A stretch of DNA of 64,000 nucleotides from Solirubrobacteraceae bacterium (GCA_030447505.1 JAUJOT010000002.1:248001-312000); one strand, 5' to 3'. Numbered from the stretch's first letter, positions 16,651 to 25,499 are shown. Notes: generated by a model not told the origin, from the sequence alone. A program made the numbers and translations.

Positions 16651-18642
16651 ATGAATCGCCGTCGATCCCATCTGGAGATGCTCGTTTGCGCCCTGCTGAT
16701 CGCCGCGCTCGCGGCCCAGCCCGCTGCGGGCAAGGGCAAGGACAAGGACAAGGACAAGAGCGCGCCGGCCGCCGCGTCGCAGGCAGCGCGCGCCCCGCAG
16801 GCCGACGTGCTCCCGAACGCCACCCCGCGACGCGAGCGCGGCGCGACGAGGGGCCGCGGGCGCCGGCAGGCGGGACCGCCACCGGCAGCGCCGGCCGCTG
16901 CGCCCGGGCCGCCGGCAGGCCGGGGCCGGGCGGTCAGTGCCGGCCAGCCGCTCGATCGCGCGCCGGCCGAGCAGGGTGATCGTGGGACACCTCCGGTGAT
17001 GGCGGCCGCACCCGCGCAGGCACCGCCGGCAGCCGTCCCCGCGGCCGCTGCACAGCAGTACCCGGCGCCGCCGGACGCAGCATCGACGGGGGCAGGCGGC
17101 GGCGGCAACGGCGGCCCGACAGAAGCCGCTCCGGCGCCAGGCGAGACGCCCGCCGCCGGCGCTGTCGCGGTCGCGCCGACACGTCCGGCGAGCTCGAGGC
17201 GGCCGAACACGCAGGAGACCGCCACCGGCAGCGGGCCCGTCGCCGTCGGCGGCGAGAAGACGGGCTCGGCGCCGCGCCGGAGCGCCACAGCGCCTGCCAA
17301 CAGCTCGGACGCGACCGGGCGCCGGTCGGCGCAGGCGTCGCCGGTCACCGGGACGTCGCCGCTGATCGCGGCCGGTCCCGTCGCTCGCGGCTCGCAGATC
17401 GGGTCGGTGCTCGGCACCGCGGCCACGGAGGCGACCACGCGCCTGCGAGCGGACGGTCGCAGCGAAACCTCCGGCCCGCGCGCGCCGGCCGGCGACGCGA
17501 TCGCGCCGCTGCAGGGCTCCGCGGGCGCTGGCGCGAGCGAGTCCTCGTCCGTGGTCGAGGTGCTCGCGTCGTGGGCGAAGTACGCGCTCGCCGTGCTCGC
17601 CCTGCTCGTCCTCGCCCTCGGCGCCAACGCGATCGTCGCGGCCGGTCGGAACCGCCGCCTCGAGCGCCAGCGCGAGCGCTTGATCGAGGACATCGGGCAG
17701 CTGCAGAGCGCGCTGCTGCCCGCCGTCCCGGCGCGGCTCGGCGCGCTGCTGACGACCGTCGCGTACCGGCCGGCCGAAGGTCCCGCGGCCGGCGGCGACT
17801 TCTACGATGCCTTCGTGCTGCCCGACGGACGCGTCGGCCTCCTGTTGGGCGACGTCTCCGGGCACGGGCGCCAGGCGCTCGCCAAGACGACGCTCGTGCG
17901 CTTCACGGTCCGCGCCCACCTCGAGGCCGGCCTGTCGCCTCGCGAGGCGATCGCGATCACGGGCCGGTCGCTCGACGGCCGACTGTCAGACGACTTCGCA
18001 ACGGTGATCGCCGCGATCCACGATCCGGTCAACGGCATGCTGACGTACGCGAGCGCGGGCCACCCGCCGCCGATCGTCGTCGGCCCCCCGCGCCACCGCC
18101 CGCTGACGGTCTCCTCGGCGCCACCGATCGGCGTCGGCTTCCCGACAGGTCAGCGCCAGACCGTGCTGCCGATGCCCGAGGGCACGTCGGTGATGATCTA
18201 CTCCGACGGCCTGCTCGAAGCGCGCATCGACGGTGTCCCGCTCGGTCCCGAGCGGCTCGCCGCGTGGCTTTCGGAGCTCGGCACCGAGGCGACCGCCAAC
18301 GCCGTGCTGGACCGTGTCGTCCAGTGCGCCGACCGCGTGCCCGACGACCTCGCCGCGGTCCTGCTGCACGCCGCCCCGGGCGCGACCGCGCCTGCCGAGC
18401 GGATCGAGCAGCTCAAGCTCGACGTGCTCGACATGGACGCCCCCGACCTCGACGGCTTCCTGCGCGCAGCGGGCGTCGGCGAGGCCGACCGGCTGATCGC
18501 CGGCCGCCGCGTCAGCGAGCTGCTGGCGACGACGAGCGGCGTCATCGTCGACGTCCGCACCGGCGCGCATCCGATGGTGGGCGTCTCGCCGATCGGCGAC
18601 GACTCCGGCCTCTCCACGCGCGCAGGCGCGCGCACGCGCTGA
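16651..18642 (+). CDS. Membrane-bound PP2C/SpoIIE-family serine phosphatase with extracytoplasmic low-complexity domain
   Basis: 663 residues from ATG 16651 (AGGA ribosome-binding site 5 bp upstream). A signal-like segment ('LVCALLIAALAAQPAAG') is followed by 'GKGKDKDKDKSAP' and about 270 residues of Pro/Ala-rich disordered sequence. A membrane helix ('YALAVLALLVLALGANAIV') and a short coiled coil ('RNRRLERQRERLIEDIGQLQ') come next. The C-terminal catalytic domain shows metal-binding aspartates in 'AAGGDFYDAFV', 'LLLGDVSGHG' and 'DDFATVIAA', and 'IYSDGLLEAR'. Such RsbU/SpoIIE enzymes usually dephosphorylate anti-anti-sigma factors. No STAS or anti-sigma gene is adjacent, so the partner is unknown. 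Confidence 0.88.
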   Translation: MNRRRSHLEMLVCALLIAALAAQPAAGKGKDKDKDKSAPAAASQAARAPQADVLPNATPRRERGATRGRGRRQAGPPPAAPAAAPGPPAGRGRAVSAGQPLDRAPAEQGDRGTPPVMAAAPAQAPPAAVPAAAAQQYPAPPDAASTGAGGGGNGGPTEAAPAPGETPAAGAVAVAPTRPASSRRPNTQETATGSGPVAVGGEKTGSAPRRSATAPANSSDATGRRSAQASPVTGTSPLIAAGPVARGSQIGSVLGTAATEATTRLRADGRSETSGPRAPAGDAIAPLQGSAGAGASESSSVVEVLASWAKYALAVLALLVLALGANAIVAAGRNRRLERQRERLIEDIGQLQSALLPAVPARLGALLTTVAYRPAEGPAAGGDFYDAFVLPDGRVGLLLGDVSGHGRQALAKTTLVRFTVRAHLEAGLSPREAIAITGRSLDGRLSDDFATVIAAIHDPVNGMLTYASAGHPPPIVVGPPRHRPLTVSSAPPIGVGFPTGQRQTVLPMPEGTSVMIYSDGLLEARIDGVPLGPERLAAWLSELGTEATANAVLDRVVQCADRVPDDLAAVLLHAAPGATAPAERIEQLKLDVLDMDAPDLDGFLRAAGVGEADRLIAGRRVSELLATTSGVIVDVRTGAHPMVGVSPIGDDSGLSTRAGARTR

Positions 18643-19550
18643 TCGCCAACGCGACCGGCCGCTACGCTCCCTCGCCGACGGGGACGCTGCATCTCGGCAA
18701 CCTGCGCACGGCGCTGCTGGCCTGGCTGTTCGCGCGCTCGCAGGGCGCGCGCTTTCTGATGCGCATCGACGACCTCGACAGCGCCCGCGTGCGGCCGGGT
18801 GTCGCCGAGCAGCAGCTCGCGGACCTCGCCGCGCTCGGCCTCGACTGGGACGGGCCGGTCGTGCGCCAGTCCGAGCGCCGCGCGCTCTACGGCGATGCGC
18901 TCGCGCAGCTCGACGCCGGCGGTCTCCTCTATCCCTGCTACTGCACGCGCGCCGAGATCCGCGAGGCCGCCTCGGCGCCGCACGGCGCACAGGCGCAGGG
19001 CGCCTATCCCGGCACCTGCCGCGAGCTGACCGCCGCGCAGCGGGCCGAGCGCGAGCGCGCTGGGCGGCCGCCGGCGCTGCGCCTGCGCGCCGGCGCGACG
19101 CTCGTCGCGTTCACCGATCGGCTGCTCGGGCACTGCGAGGGCGTCGTCGACGATCTCGTCGTATGCCGCAACGACGGCGCGTCCGCATACAATCTCGCCG
19201 TGGTCGTCGATGACGCAGCGCAGGGCGTGGGCGAAGTGGTGCGTGGCGCGGACCTGGTCGAGACGACGCCGCGCCAGCTGCACGTCGCTGCGTGCCTGGA
19301 CCTGCCTGCGCCGAGCTACGCGCACGTGCCACTCGTGCTCGGCGCCGACGGCACGCGCCTGGCCAAGCGCCACGGCGCCGTCACGCTGGCCGATCGCGGC
19401 GCCGCCGGTCAGTCGCCTGACCAGCTGCGCGCCGAGCTCGCCCGCTCGGTCGGGCTCGCCGCCGCCGGCGAGGCTCCGACGCTCGACGAGCTGCTTGACC
19501 GTTTCGATCCCTCCTCACTGCCAACCGAACCGATGGTGCTTCCCACATGA
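18639..19550 (+). CDS. gluQ: Glutamyl-Q tRNA(Asp) synthetase
   Basis: 303 residues: a glutamyl-tRNA synthetase catalytic core without the anticodon-binding half. 'GRYAPSPTGTLHLGNLRTAL' has the HxGN form of the class I motif and 'RLAKRHGA' is the KMSKS counterpart. The zinc site typical of YadB/GluQ is complete (C100, C102, Y123, C127: 'CYC...YPGTC'). It attaches glutamate to the queuosine of tRNA(Asp). No ATG, GTG or TTG lies near the conserved N-terminus in this frame. The only plausible start is a CTG at 18639-18641 overlapping the phosphatase TGA (CTGA), implying translational coupling. Confidence 0.88.
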   Translation: MIANATGRYAPSPTGTLHLGNLRTALLAWLFARSQGARFLMRIDDLDSARVRPGVAEQQLADLAALGLDWDGPVVRQSERRALYGDALAQLDAGGLLYPCYCTRAEIREAASAPHGAQAQGAYPGTCRELTAAQRAERERAGRPPALRLRAGATLVAFTDRLLGHCEGVVDDLVVCRNDGASAYNLAVVVDDAAQGVGEVVRGADLVETTPRQLHVAACLDLPAPSYAHVPLVLGADGTRLAKRHGAVTLADRGAAGQSPDQLRAELARSVGLAAAGEAPTLDELLDRFDPSSLPTEPMVLPT

Positions 19551-19729
19551 GCAACTACCTGACTCCCGTCGCCATCGGCGTACTCGTGATCGTCGCGATC
19601 ATCGCGATCGTCTTCAACCCGGGCTTCACAGGGGTGCTCTACGCGCTCGTCGTCATCGTCGGCGCCGGCACCGTCTGGCTGCTGCGTCAGCTCTACCTCG
19701 CCGAGGCCGACCGCGACGAAGAGCAATGA
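19547..19729 (+). CDS. Small two-helix membrane protein
   Basis: 60 residues with two hydrophobic helices ('VAIGVLVIVAIIAIVF', 'GVLYALVVIVGAGTVWLL') and an acidic tail ending 'RDEEQ'. The start ATG overlaps the gluQ stop as ATGA, so it is surely translated with it. Function unknown. Confidence 0.75.
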   Translation: MSNYLTPVAIGVLVIVAIIAIVFNPGFTGVLYALVVIVGAGTVWLLRQLYLAEADRDEEQ

Positions 19730-19745
19730 CCCGCTCGCCGCTCAG

Positions 19746-20921
19746 TTGAGCGACCTCGCCGGCAGCAGCGAGGTCGCCGCGCTCGCCGACCTCGCCCGCG
19801 CCTCGGGGCGCCTCGGGATCGACACGGAGTTCATGGGCGAAGGCCGCTACCGGACGCTGCTGTGCCTCGTCCAGGTTGCCGCCATGTCGCGCGACGGCGA
19901 CGTCCGCATCGAGGTCCTCGATCCGCTCGACGACAGCCTCGACCCGTCGCCCTTGGCCGCCGTGCTCGCCGACCCGGCGGTCGAGATCGTCATGCACGCC
20001 GGTCGCCAGGACGTCGCGCTGCTGCGCCGCGTCTGGCAGACGGACATCACGAACCTCTTCGACACCCAGCTTGCCGCCGGCTTCGCCGGCCTGCGCGCCC
20101 AACTCGGCTACGAGCCGCTGCTGCACGAACTGCTCGGCGTGCGCCTGAAGAAGAGCGCGAGCTTCACGCGCTGGGACGCGCGGCCACTGAGCGCCGAGCA
20201 GATCGACTACGCGCGCGACGACGTTCGTCACATCCTGCAGGCCGCCGGCGCGCTGCAGGAGCGCCTGCGCGCCCGCGGCCGGCTCGAGTGGGCGCGCGAG
20301 GAGTGCGTCGCGCTCGCAAGCGCGACCGACGAGCGCGACCCCGACGAGATCTTCGCGCGCCTGCCGCGCGTCAACTCGCTGGACCCGAAGCTGCGCGCGG
20401 TCGCCCGCGAGCTCGTCGAGTGGCGCGAGCAGACGGCGGGCGCGCAGGACCGGCCGATCCCCTCCGTGCTCTCCGATGCCGGGCTGATCGAGATCGCCAA
20501 GCGGCGGCCGGTCGACGTGCGTCAGCTCGAGCAGATCCGCGGGATCAACGAGTCCACGATCCGCCGCCGCGGCCGCGCGATCCTCGACGCCGTCGACCGC
20601 GGCCGCAGCCGCGCGCCGATATCCGTCGAGGGCGAGCGCCCCGCGCAGCCCGATGCACTCGACGCGCCGGTGATCGCGCTGGCCGAGGCGCTCGTGCGCA
20701 CGCGCGCGCTGGAGGAGGAGCTCGCCTACGAGCTGATCGCCGCGCGCGCCGACCTGCAGCGGATCGTGCTCGCGATGCGCGACGGCAGGCCGCCGCCGGA
20801 CGTCCGGACGCTGCAGGGATGGCGGCGTGAGGTCGTCGGCGACGAGCTGCTGCAGCTGCTCGACGGCAAGCGCGCGCTCACGGTCGGGCCCGACCGGCAC
20901 GTCGCGGTCGCCGAACGCTGA
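19746..20921 (+). CDS. rnd: Ribonuclease D
   Basis: 391 residues from a TTG at 19746. DEDDy exonuclease domain: 'LGIDTEFMGEGRY' (Asp, Glu), 'VMHAGRQDVALLRR' (Asp) and 'DYARDDVRHIL' (Tyr and Asp). HRDC-like helices follow ('IAKRRPVDVRQLEQIRGIN' and a second about 80 residues later). It trims 3' ends of tRNAs and other structured RNAs. Sixteen bp after the small membrane protein, so gluQ-membrane protein-rnd appears to be one tRNA-related operon behind the phosphatase. Confidence 0.9.
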   Translation: MSDLAGSSEVAALADLARASGRLGIDTEFMGEGRYRTLLCLVQVAAMSRDGDVRIEVLDPLDDSLDPSPLAAVLADPAVEIVMHAGRQDVALLRRVWQTDITNLFDTQLAAGFAGLRAQLGYEPLLHELLGVRLKKSASFTRWDARPLSAEQIDYARDDVRHILQAAGALQERLRARGRLEWAREECVALASATDERDPDEIFARLPRVNSLDPKLRAVARELVEWREQTAGAQDRPIPSVLSDAGLIEIAKRRPVDVRQLEQIRGINESTIRRRGRAILDAVDRGRSRAPISVEGERPAQPDALDAPVIALAEALVRTRALEEELAYELIAARADLQRIVLAMRDGRPPPDVRTLQGWRREVVGDELLQLLDGKRALTVGPDRHVAVAER

Positions 20922-20934
20922 ACGGCCTGGCCCG

Positions 20935-21321
20935 CTAGCCCGTCGCGGCGGCCATCGCCTCGCGGACGGCGTCGCGCAGCTGCGCGGGCTTGGCGGCCTT
21001 CGGCATCCAGCCCTCGGCCTCCAGGCGCGCGGCCTCCTTCTCGAGGTTCGACGGCGGCATGTTCGAGATCAGGACGATCGCCGTCTGCGGCGAGCGCTCG
21101 CGGACCCGGGCGACGAGCGCGGCGGGCTCGGGGACGTCGGGCAGCACGAGGTCGAGCAGCAGCACGTCGGTCGGGCAGGCTGCGAGCTTCTCGAGCGCCT
21201 CCTCGCCCGTGCTCGACGCGGCGATCACCTCGATGTCGCCCTCCTCCTCGAGCACTTGGCGCAAGAAGAACTTCACGGCCCGAGCGTCATCGCACACCGC
21301 TACCCGGATCGTCGCCGCCAC
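20935..21321 (-). CDS. Single-domain response regulator (CheY-like receiver)
   Basis: 128 residues, start GTG 21321; the track ORF is over-extended. Receiver landmarks: 'IRVAVCDDARAVKFFL' (acid pair), 'TDVLLLDLVLPD' (phospho-acceptor Asp), 'IVLISNMPP' (Ser at the Thr position) and 'MPKAAKPAQL' (Lys). No output domain. It converges with rnd and is not next to its own kinase gene, although a histidine kinase lies 1 kb upstream on the same strand. Confidence 0.8.
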   Translation of the reverse strand: MAATIRVAVCDDARAVKFFLRQVLEEEGDIEVIAASSTGEEALEKLAACPTDVLLLDLVLPDVPEPAALVARVRERSPQTAIVLISNMPPSNLEKEAARLEAEGWMPKAAKPAQLRDAVREAMAAATG

Positions 21322-21370
21322 CGCCCGCAGGCTAGCGGTTCGGCGGGCGCCGTTCGAGTCGCGGTCTGCC

Positions 21371-22294
21371 TCAACGCAGCCCCTTCGCGCGCAGGAAGTC
21401 GCCCGCGACCGCGGCCGGCGTGCGGCCGTTGAGATCCACAGCACCGTTCATCTCGCGCATGGCGGGGGTCGTCAGCGCCTTTGAGACGGCGTTGATCGCC
21501 GCCTCCAGGGGCGGCCCGTGCGCCTTGAGGATCCGGTCGGCGATGATCGGCGCGACATGCCCGGAGGCGAACAGTCCGCGCGGGTCGTCGAGCACGACGT
21601 ACGTCTGGCCTGCGAGCTGGCCCTCGGTCGTGAAGACCGATGCGACGTCGACCTCGCCGCTGTCCAGCGCCGGATAGCGACCGCCGCTGCTGACGGCGGT
21701 GACGCGCAGATTGCGCAGGCCGTAGACCTCACGCAGTCCGTCGAGTCCCTCGAAGCGCGTGCGGAACTCGGGCAGTGCGGCGATCTTGACGGTCCGCTCC
21801 AACCGCCGCAGGTCGGCGATCGTGTGCAACCCGTGGTGCGCGGCGAACGACGGCTTGACGGCGAGCGCGTTGGAGTCCGAGAACGGCGTCTGTGCGAGCA
21901 TCGTGAAGCCCAGCTTGCGCTCGTACCGCTTGGCGAGCCTGTATGCCGCAGCAGCGCTCGGCGGCGAGCGCACCTCGGCGACCTCCGACAGCAGCACGCC
22001 GACGTACTCGGGATACATGTCGAGCGCGCCGCGCCGCAGCACACGGTGAATGATCTCCGTGCTGCCGACGTCCGGCTTCAGCACGACGTCGAAGCCCTTG
22101 GCCTCGAGCGCCTGGCGGTAGAGCTCGCCGAGGATCCGCTGCTCGGTGAAGTTCTTCGCGCCGATCCGGATCGGCGGCCCGTTCGAGGCCGCCACACGCT
22201 CGTTCGTCGCCGTGCCGTCGTCGTCACCGCCGCCGCAGGCAGCGAGTACGACGGCGAGGACGACTGCCGCCACGAGCGCGAGCAGGCGGCACAT
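21371..22294 (-). CDS. Osmoprotectant (glycine-betaine/choline type) ABC transporter substrate-binding lipoprotein
   Basis: 307 residues. Lipobox 'VVLAACGGG' marks a lipoprotein. 'IRIGAKNFTEQRILGELYRQ', 'GSTEIIHRVLRRGALDMYPEYVG' (quoted in part) and 'TPFSDSNALAVK' are signatures of the OpuC/OsmF substrate-binding family for quaternary ammonium compounds. No ATPase or permease gene is nearby, so it is an orphan whose membrane partners are encoded elsewhere. It sits 4 bp downstream of a histidine kinase gene and may be co-expressed with it. Confidence 0.87.
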   Translation of the reverse strand: MCRLLALVAAVVLAVVLAACGGGDDDGTATNERVAASNGPPIRIGAKNFTEQRILGELYRQALEAKGFDVVLKPDVGSTEIIHRVLRRGALDMYPEYVGVLLSEVAEVRSPPSAAAAYRLAKRYERKLGFTMLAQTPFSDSNALAVKPSFAAHHGLHTIADLRRLERTVKIAALPEFRTRFEGLDGLREVYGLRNLRVTAVSSGGRYPALDSGEVDVASVFTTEGQLAGQTYVVLDDPRGLFASGHVAPIIADRILKAHGPPLEAAINAVSKALTTPAMREMNGAVDLNGRTPAAVAGDFLRAKGLR

Positions 22295-22298
22295 GCGA

Positions 22299-23834
22299 TC
22301 AGGCGCTCGCGCGCACGCGCGGCGGCTCGGCGCGCGCCGGGTCGGCGGCCGGCAGGGTGAACCAGAAGACGCTGCCCTCGCCCGGGCTGCTGGACACCCA
22401 GATGCGCCCGCCGAGCTGCCCGATGATGCGCTCGCAGACTGCGAGACCGATGCCGGTGCCGGGGTAGTCCTCCTCGCCGTGCAGACGTTGGAAGGGCTCG
22501 AAGATGCGCCGGGCGTGGTCTGGATTCATCCCGATGCCGTTGTCGCGAACGGAGAAGCGCCAGTCACCATTGTCGCGCTCGGCCTCGATCCTCACATGCG
22601 GAGTCTCCTCGTCTGTGAACTTCACCGCATTGCCGATGAGGTTCTGAAAGACGCGGCAGAGGTTCGCTCGATCGGCGCGCACGACCGGAAGCTCGCCGAC
22701 GGTGATCTGCGCGCCGCTCTCCTCGATCGCCCCTGCCAGCGCCTCCAACACGTGCCCGACGACGAGCTCCACCGGCACGTCCTCGACGTGGAGATGCCCG
22801 CGGCCCGCGCGCGAGTACTCGAGCAGGTCGCGGATCAGCGTACGCGCCTGCTGCGTCGCGCCGCGGATTCCGTCGACGAGGTCGAGGTCGCCGTCGGCCT
22901 GCTCGCCGCGGCGGCGCTCGAGCAGCTCGGCGTACATCGAGATCGTCGTCAGCGGCGCCTGCAGGTCGTGCGACGTGACCGACGCGAACTGCTCGAGCTC
23001 GGCGTTCGAGCGCGTCAGCTCGGCGTTCGAGTACTCGAGGTCCTCGCGGCCGCGCTCGAGCGAGTCGGCCATCGAGTTGAAGCCGCGCGCGAGCTGGCCG
23101 AGCTCGTCCTCGCGGTCGGCCGGAACGCGGGTCTTCAGGTCACCGGCGGCCAGTCGTCCGGTCGCCTCGGCGACCGTGAGCACGGGGCGCAGCACCGAGC
23201 GGCGCAGGTACAGCGTGAAGCCGACCCCGATCGCGATGACGAGCGCCAGCCCTCCTATCCCGAGGCCGATCGCGCGCGCCGAGCGGCGCTCCGCGGCCTG
23301 CTCGCGCGCGCGGATGACGGCACGCTCGCGTTCGAAGAGGCTCTCGAACTGCGCACGGACGCCGTCCAGCCGGGCCCGGCCGCCGTTGGTCTGCACCTGG
23401 CTGCGCGCCTCCTCGAAGCCCTCCTCCTTCACGATCTGGACGAGGGTCTTCGCCCAGATGACGTCGTAGTCGCGGATCGCCTCGCCGAGCGCCCGCACCC
23501 GGCGCTGCTGGCCCGCGTCGTCGGAGACGAGCGCGGCGAGGCGCCGCGTCTGCGCGGGGTAGGCCGCGAGCTCGCGCTCGGCCACGCGGCGGTAGCGCTC
23601 CTGGCGCGTCTCGACGTAGCGGTTCAGTCCGCTCTCGATCGACAGCAGCGACTTCTCGAGCTGGTTGGCGCGGCTCAGCGCCTGCTGGGAGCGAAACGCG
23701 ACGCGGGCGGCGTCGCGCTGGGCCGTGACCGCGACGATGAGGATCACGAGCGCCGACCCGAGCAGGATCGCGCCGGCGGCGCCCAGCGCCACCACCCTCG
23801 TCGTGATCTGAGTCCTGAGGCTCCGTCGCAGCAC
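22299..23834 (-). CDS. Sensor histidine kinase with CHASE3-like sensor and HAMP
   Basis: 511 residues, GTG start. Helix 1 ('VVALGAAGAILLGSALVILI'), an all-helical extracytoplasmic region of about 150 residues (CHASE3-like), helix 2 ('GLGIGGLALVIAIGVGFTLY') and HAMP ('RPVLTVAEATGRLAAGDL'). HisKA follows with the phospho-His in 'FASVTSHDLQAPLTTI', then HATPase with N box 'QNLIGNAVKF', 'DNGIGM' and 'GTGIGLAV'. The HDLQAPL form of the H box belongs to the bacteriophytochrome-like group. Divergent from the receiver gene at 24112, its likely partner. Confidence 0.92.
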   Translation of the reverse strand: MLRRSLRTQITTRVVALGAAGAILLGSALVILIVAVTAQRDAARVAFRSQQALSRANQLEKSLLSIESGLNRYVETRQERYRRVAERELAAYPAQTRRLAALVSDDAGQQRRVRALGEAIRDYDVIWAKTLVQIVKEEGFEEARSQVQTNGGRARLDGVRAQFESLFERERAVIRAREQAAERRSARAIGLGIGGLALVIAIGVGFTLYLRRSVLRPVLTVAEATGRLAAGDLKTRVPADREDELGQLARGFNSMADSLERGREDLEYSNAELTRSNAELEQFASVTSHDLQAPLTTISMYAELLERRRGEQADGDLDLVDGIRGATQQARTLIRDLLEYSRAGRGHLHVEDVPVELVVGHVLEALAGAIEESGAQITVGELPVVRADRANLCRVFQNLIGNAVKFTDEETPHVRIEAERDNGDWRFSVRDNGIGMNPDHARRIFEPFQRLHGEEDYPGTGIGLAVCERIIGQLGGRIWVSSSPGEGSVFWFTLPAADPARAEPPRVRASA

Positions 23835-23909
23835 GAGACGTCCGATTGCCGGGGGGGCGCAGAACTCTACCCCGGCCCCCGCGGCGCGGCTAGTGCCGAG
23901 CCACTCGGC

Positions 23910-24035
23910 CTAGCGCGTTTCGAGCGACGGCTCGTGGACGATCCGCGGGATCCGCCGCAGCCTGCGCGGCAGGTACCAGTTCCAGTCGCCCAGCAGCTTC
24001 CCCGTCGCAAGCGTTCCAGCGAGCTGGCGCGCCGA
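23910..24035 (-). pseudogene. C-terminal relic of an MMPL/RND-type transporter
   Basis: The reverse strand ends with 'KLLGDWNWYLPRRLRRIPRI' and a TAG stop. The pattern G(D/R)WNWWLPR is the usual cytoplasmic end of MMPL family lipid and drug exporters. Nothing upstream in the 277-bp gap continues the protein, so only about 40 codons remain. It lies in the intergenic space of a divergent two-component pair. Confidence 0.5.
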
Positions 24036-24111
24036 CGATGCGGGTGCCCCGCGGGCGGTGGTTCGGTTCCCCCCACCGGGGGTAGGGGTTGGCCGTATTG
24101 AGGGTCCTGCG

Positions 24112-24483
24112 ATGCGTGTCGACAATCACTGCGTGTCCCCAACCGTCCTGATCGTCGACGACCACGCGGCGTTCCGCTCGCTCGCGCGGCAGGTGCTGCA
24201 GGCCGACGGCTACGACGTGATCGGCGAGGCGGCCGACGGCCGGACCGGGCTCGACGCGGCGCGCTCGCTGCAGCCCGATGTCGTGCTGCTCGACGTGCGC
24301 CTGCCCGACATGGACGGCTTTCAGGTCGCCGGCGACCTCGCGCAGCGCTGCACCGCCGCGGTCGTCGTGACGTCGAGCTCCGACGACCCGCTGTATCCCG
24401 CGCGCGCGACGACCAGCGGCGCGCGCGGGTTCGTCGCAAAGCACGACGTCTGCGGCGCCGCGCTGGATCGTCTGCTGGCCTGA
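24112..24483 (+). CDS. Single-domain response regulator
   Basis: 123 residues from ATG 24112, with GAGGG seven bases upstream. Receiver motifs: 'TVLIVDDHAAFRSLARQVL', 'DVVLLDVRLPDMDGF' (phospho-Asp), 'VVVTSSSDD' and 'GFVAKHDV' (Lys). No DNA-binding domain. Faces the histidine kinase gene and is followed 54 bp later by a LuxR-type regulator, so the three may form one signalling set. Confidence 0.87.
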   Translation: MRVDNHCVSPTVLIVDDHAAFRSLARQVLQADGYDVIGEAADGRTGLDAARSLQPDVVLLDVRLPDMDGFQVAGDLAQRCTAAVVVTSSSDDPLYPARATTSGARGFVAKHDVCGAALDRLLA

Positions 24484-24537
24484 ACGAACGGCGAGGAATC
24501 GCATGCGCACGACCGCGCGGGATGCGAGGCTACGCGC

Positions 24538-25185
24538 ATGCGCGTGGTCATCGCCGACGACTCGGTCCTGCTGCGAGCGGGGCTCGCCCGCCTGCTCGAG
24601 GACGCCGAGTTCGAGGTCGTGGGCCAGGCGTCCGACGCCGAGGACCTGCTGCGCAAGGTCCGCGCGCACAAGCCCGACGTCGCGATCACCGACATCCGGA
24701 TGCCGCCGACGCAGACCGACGAGGGTCTGCGCGCCGCGCAGCAGATCCGCAGCGAGATGCCGGAGGTCGGCGTCATGGTGCTCTCGCAGTTCATCGACGA
24801 GGGCTACGCGCTCGAGCTGCTGCAGCGCAGCGCCGAGGGCGTCGGCTACCTGCTCAAGGACCGCGTCGCCGACGTGGACGCGTTCGTCGACGCGCTGCGT
24901 CGCGTCGGCGCCCGCGGCTCGGTACTCGATCCCGAGGTCGTCGCGCAGCTGCTCGGACGGCGTCGCGGCGACGATCCGCTGGACCGCCTGACGCCGCGCG
25001 AGCGCGAGGTCCTCGGGCAGATGGCGCAGGGCCGCTCGAACAGCGCGATCGCGCGCGAGCTCGTCGTCACCGAGCGAGCGATCGAGAAGCACGTCACGAG
25101 CATCTTCGCCAAGCTCGGGCTGAGCGCGGCCGAGGATGGTCACCGGCGCGTGCTGGCGGTGCTGCAGTATCTCGACAACGTCTGA
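24538..25185 (+). CDS. NarL/LuxR-family response regulator
   Basis: 215 residues. Receiver: 'MRVVIADDSVLLRAGLARLL', 'DVAITDIRMPP' (phospho-Asp) and 'GYLLKDRV' (Lys). C-terminal LuxR helix-turn-helix: 'LDRLTPREREVLGQMAQGRS' and 'ERAIEKHVTSIFAKLGL'. GAGG precedes the ATG. A transcription factor that dimerises when phosphorylated. Confidence 0.92.
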   Translation: MRVVIADDSVLLRAGLARLLEDAEFEVVGQASDAEDLLRKVRAHKPDVAITDIRMPPTQTDEGLRAAQQIRSEMPEVGVMVLSQFIDEGYALELLQRSAEGVGYLLKDRVADVDAFVDALRRVGARGSVLDPEVVAQLLGRRRGDDPLDRLTPREREVLGQMAQGRSNSAIARELVVTERAIEKHVTSIFAKLGLSAAEDGHRRVLAVLQYLDNV

Positions 25186-25352
25186 GCGCGCCCTGCGCCG
25201 GGGCGTCTCGCGCTGCGCGTGCCCTCGCGAGCAACCATCGGGCGTCGCTTCCGGCTCACGCCCGGTGCAGTTTCAGGGGGTGCGGCTGACCACACCATCG
25301 AACACGTGCAGCCCCCATCGCCGCGTCGCAGAGGCGGTGGGAGCCTGCACCC

Positions 25353-25499
25353 ATGCAACCGGACCTGAGTTCCAGCTACGTCGAGGGGCTGACGGCCGTC
25401 CCCGCGGTCGATCCCGACGAGCTCTTCCGAACCGTCCGGTGGCAGGACGTGAGGCTTGCCTGTGTCCACGGGACCCCCTCCCCGTGTCCACGTTCGTAG
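25353..25499 (+). CDS. Possible 48-aa ORF of unknown function
   Basis: ATG 25353 to TAG 25497-25499 reads 'MQPDLSSSYVEGLTAVPAVD...' with about 80% G/C at third positions over the first 40 codons, as expected for a gene here. It overlaps the next gene by 16 bases. No recognisable domain and a poor ribosome-binding site. The rest of 25186-25483 shows nothing. Confidence 0.25.
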   Translation: MQPDLSSSYVEGLTAVPAVDPDELFRTVRWQDVRLACVHGTPSPCPRS

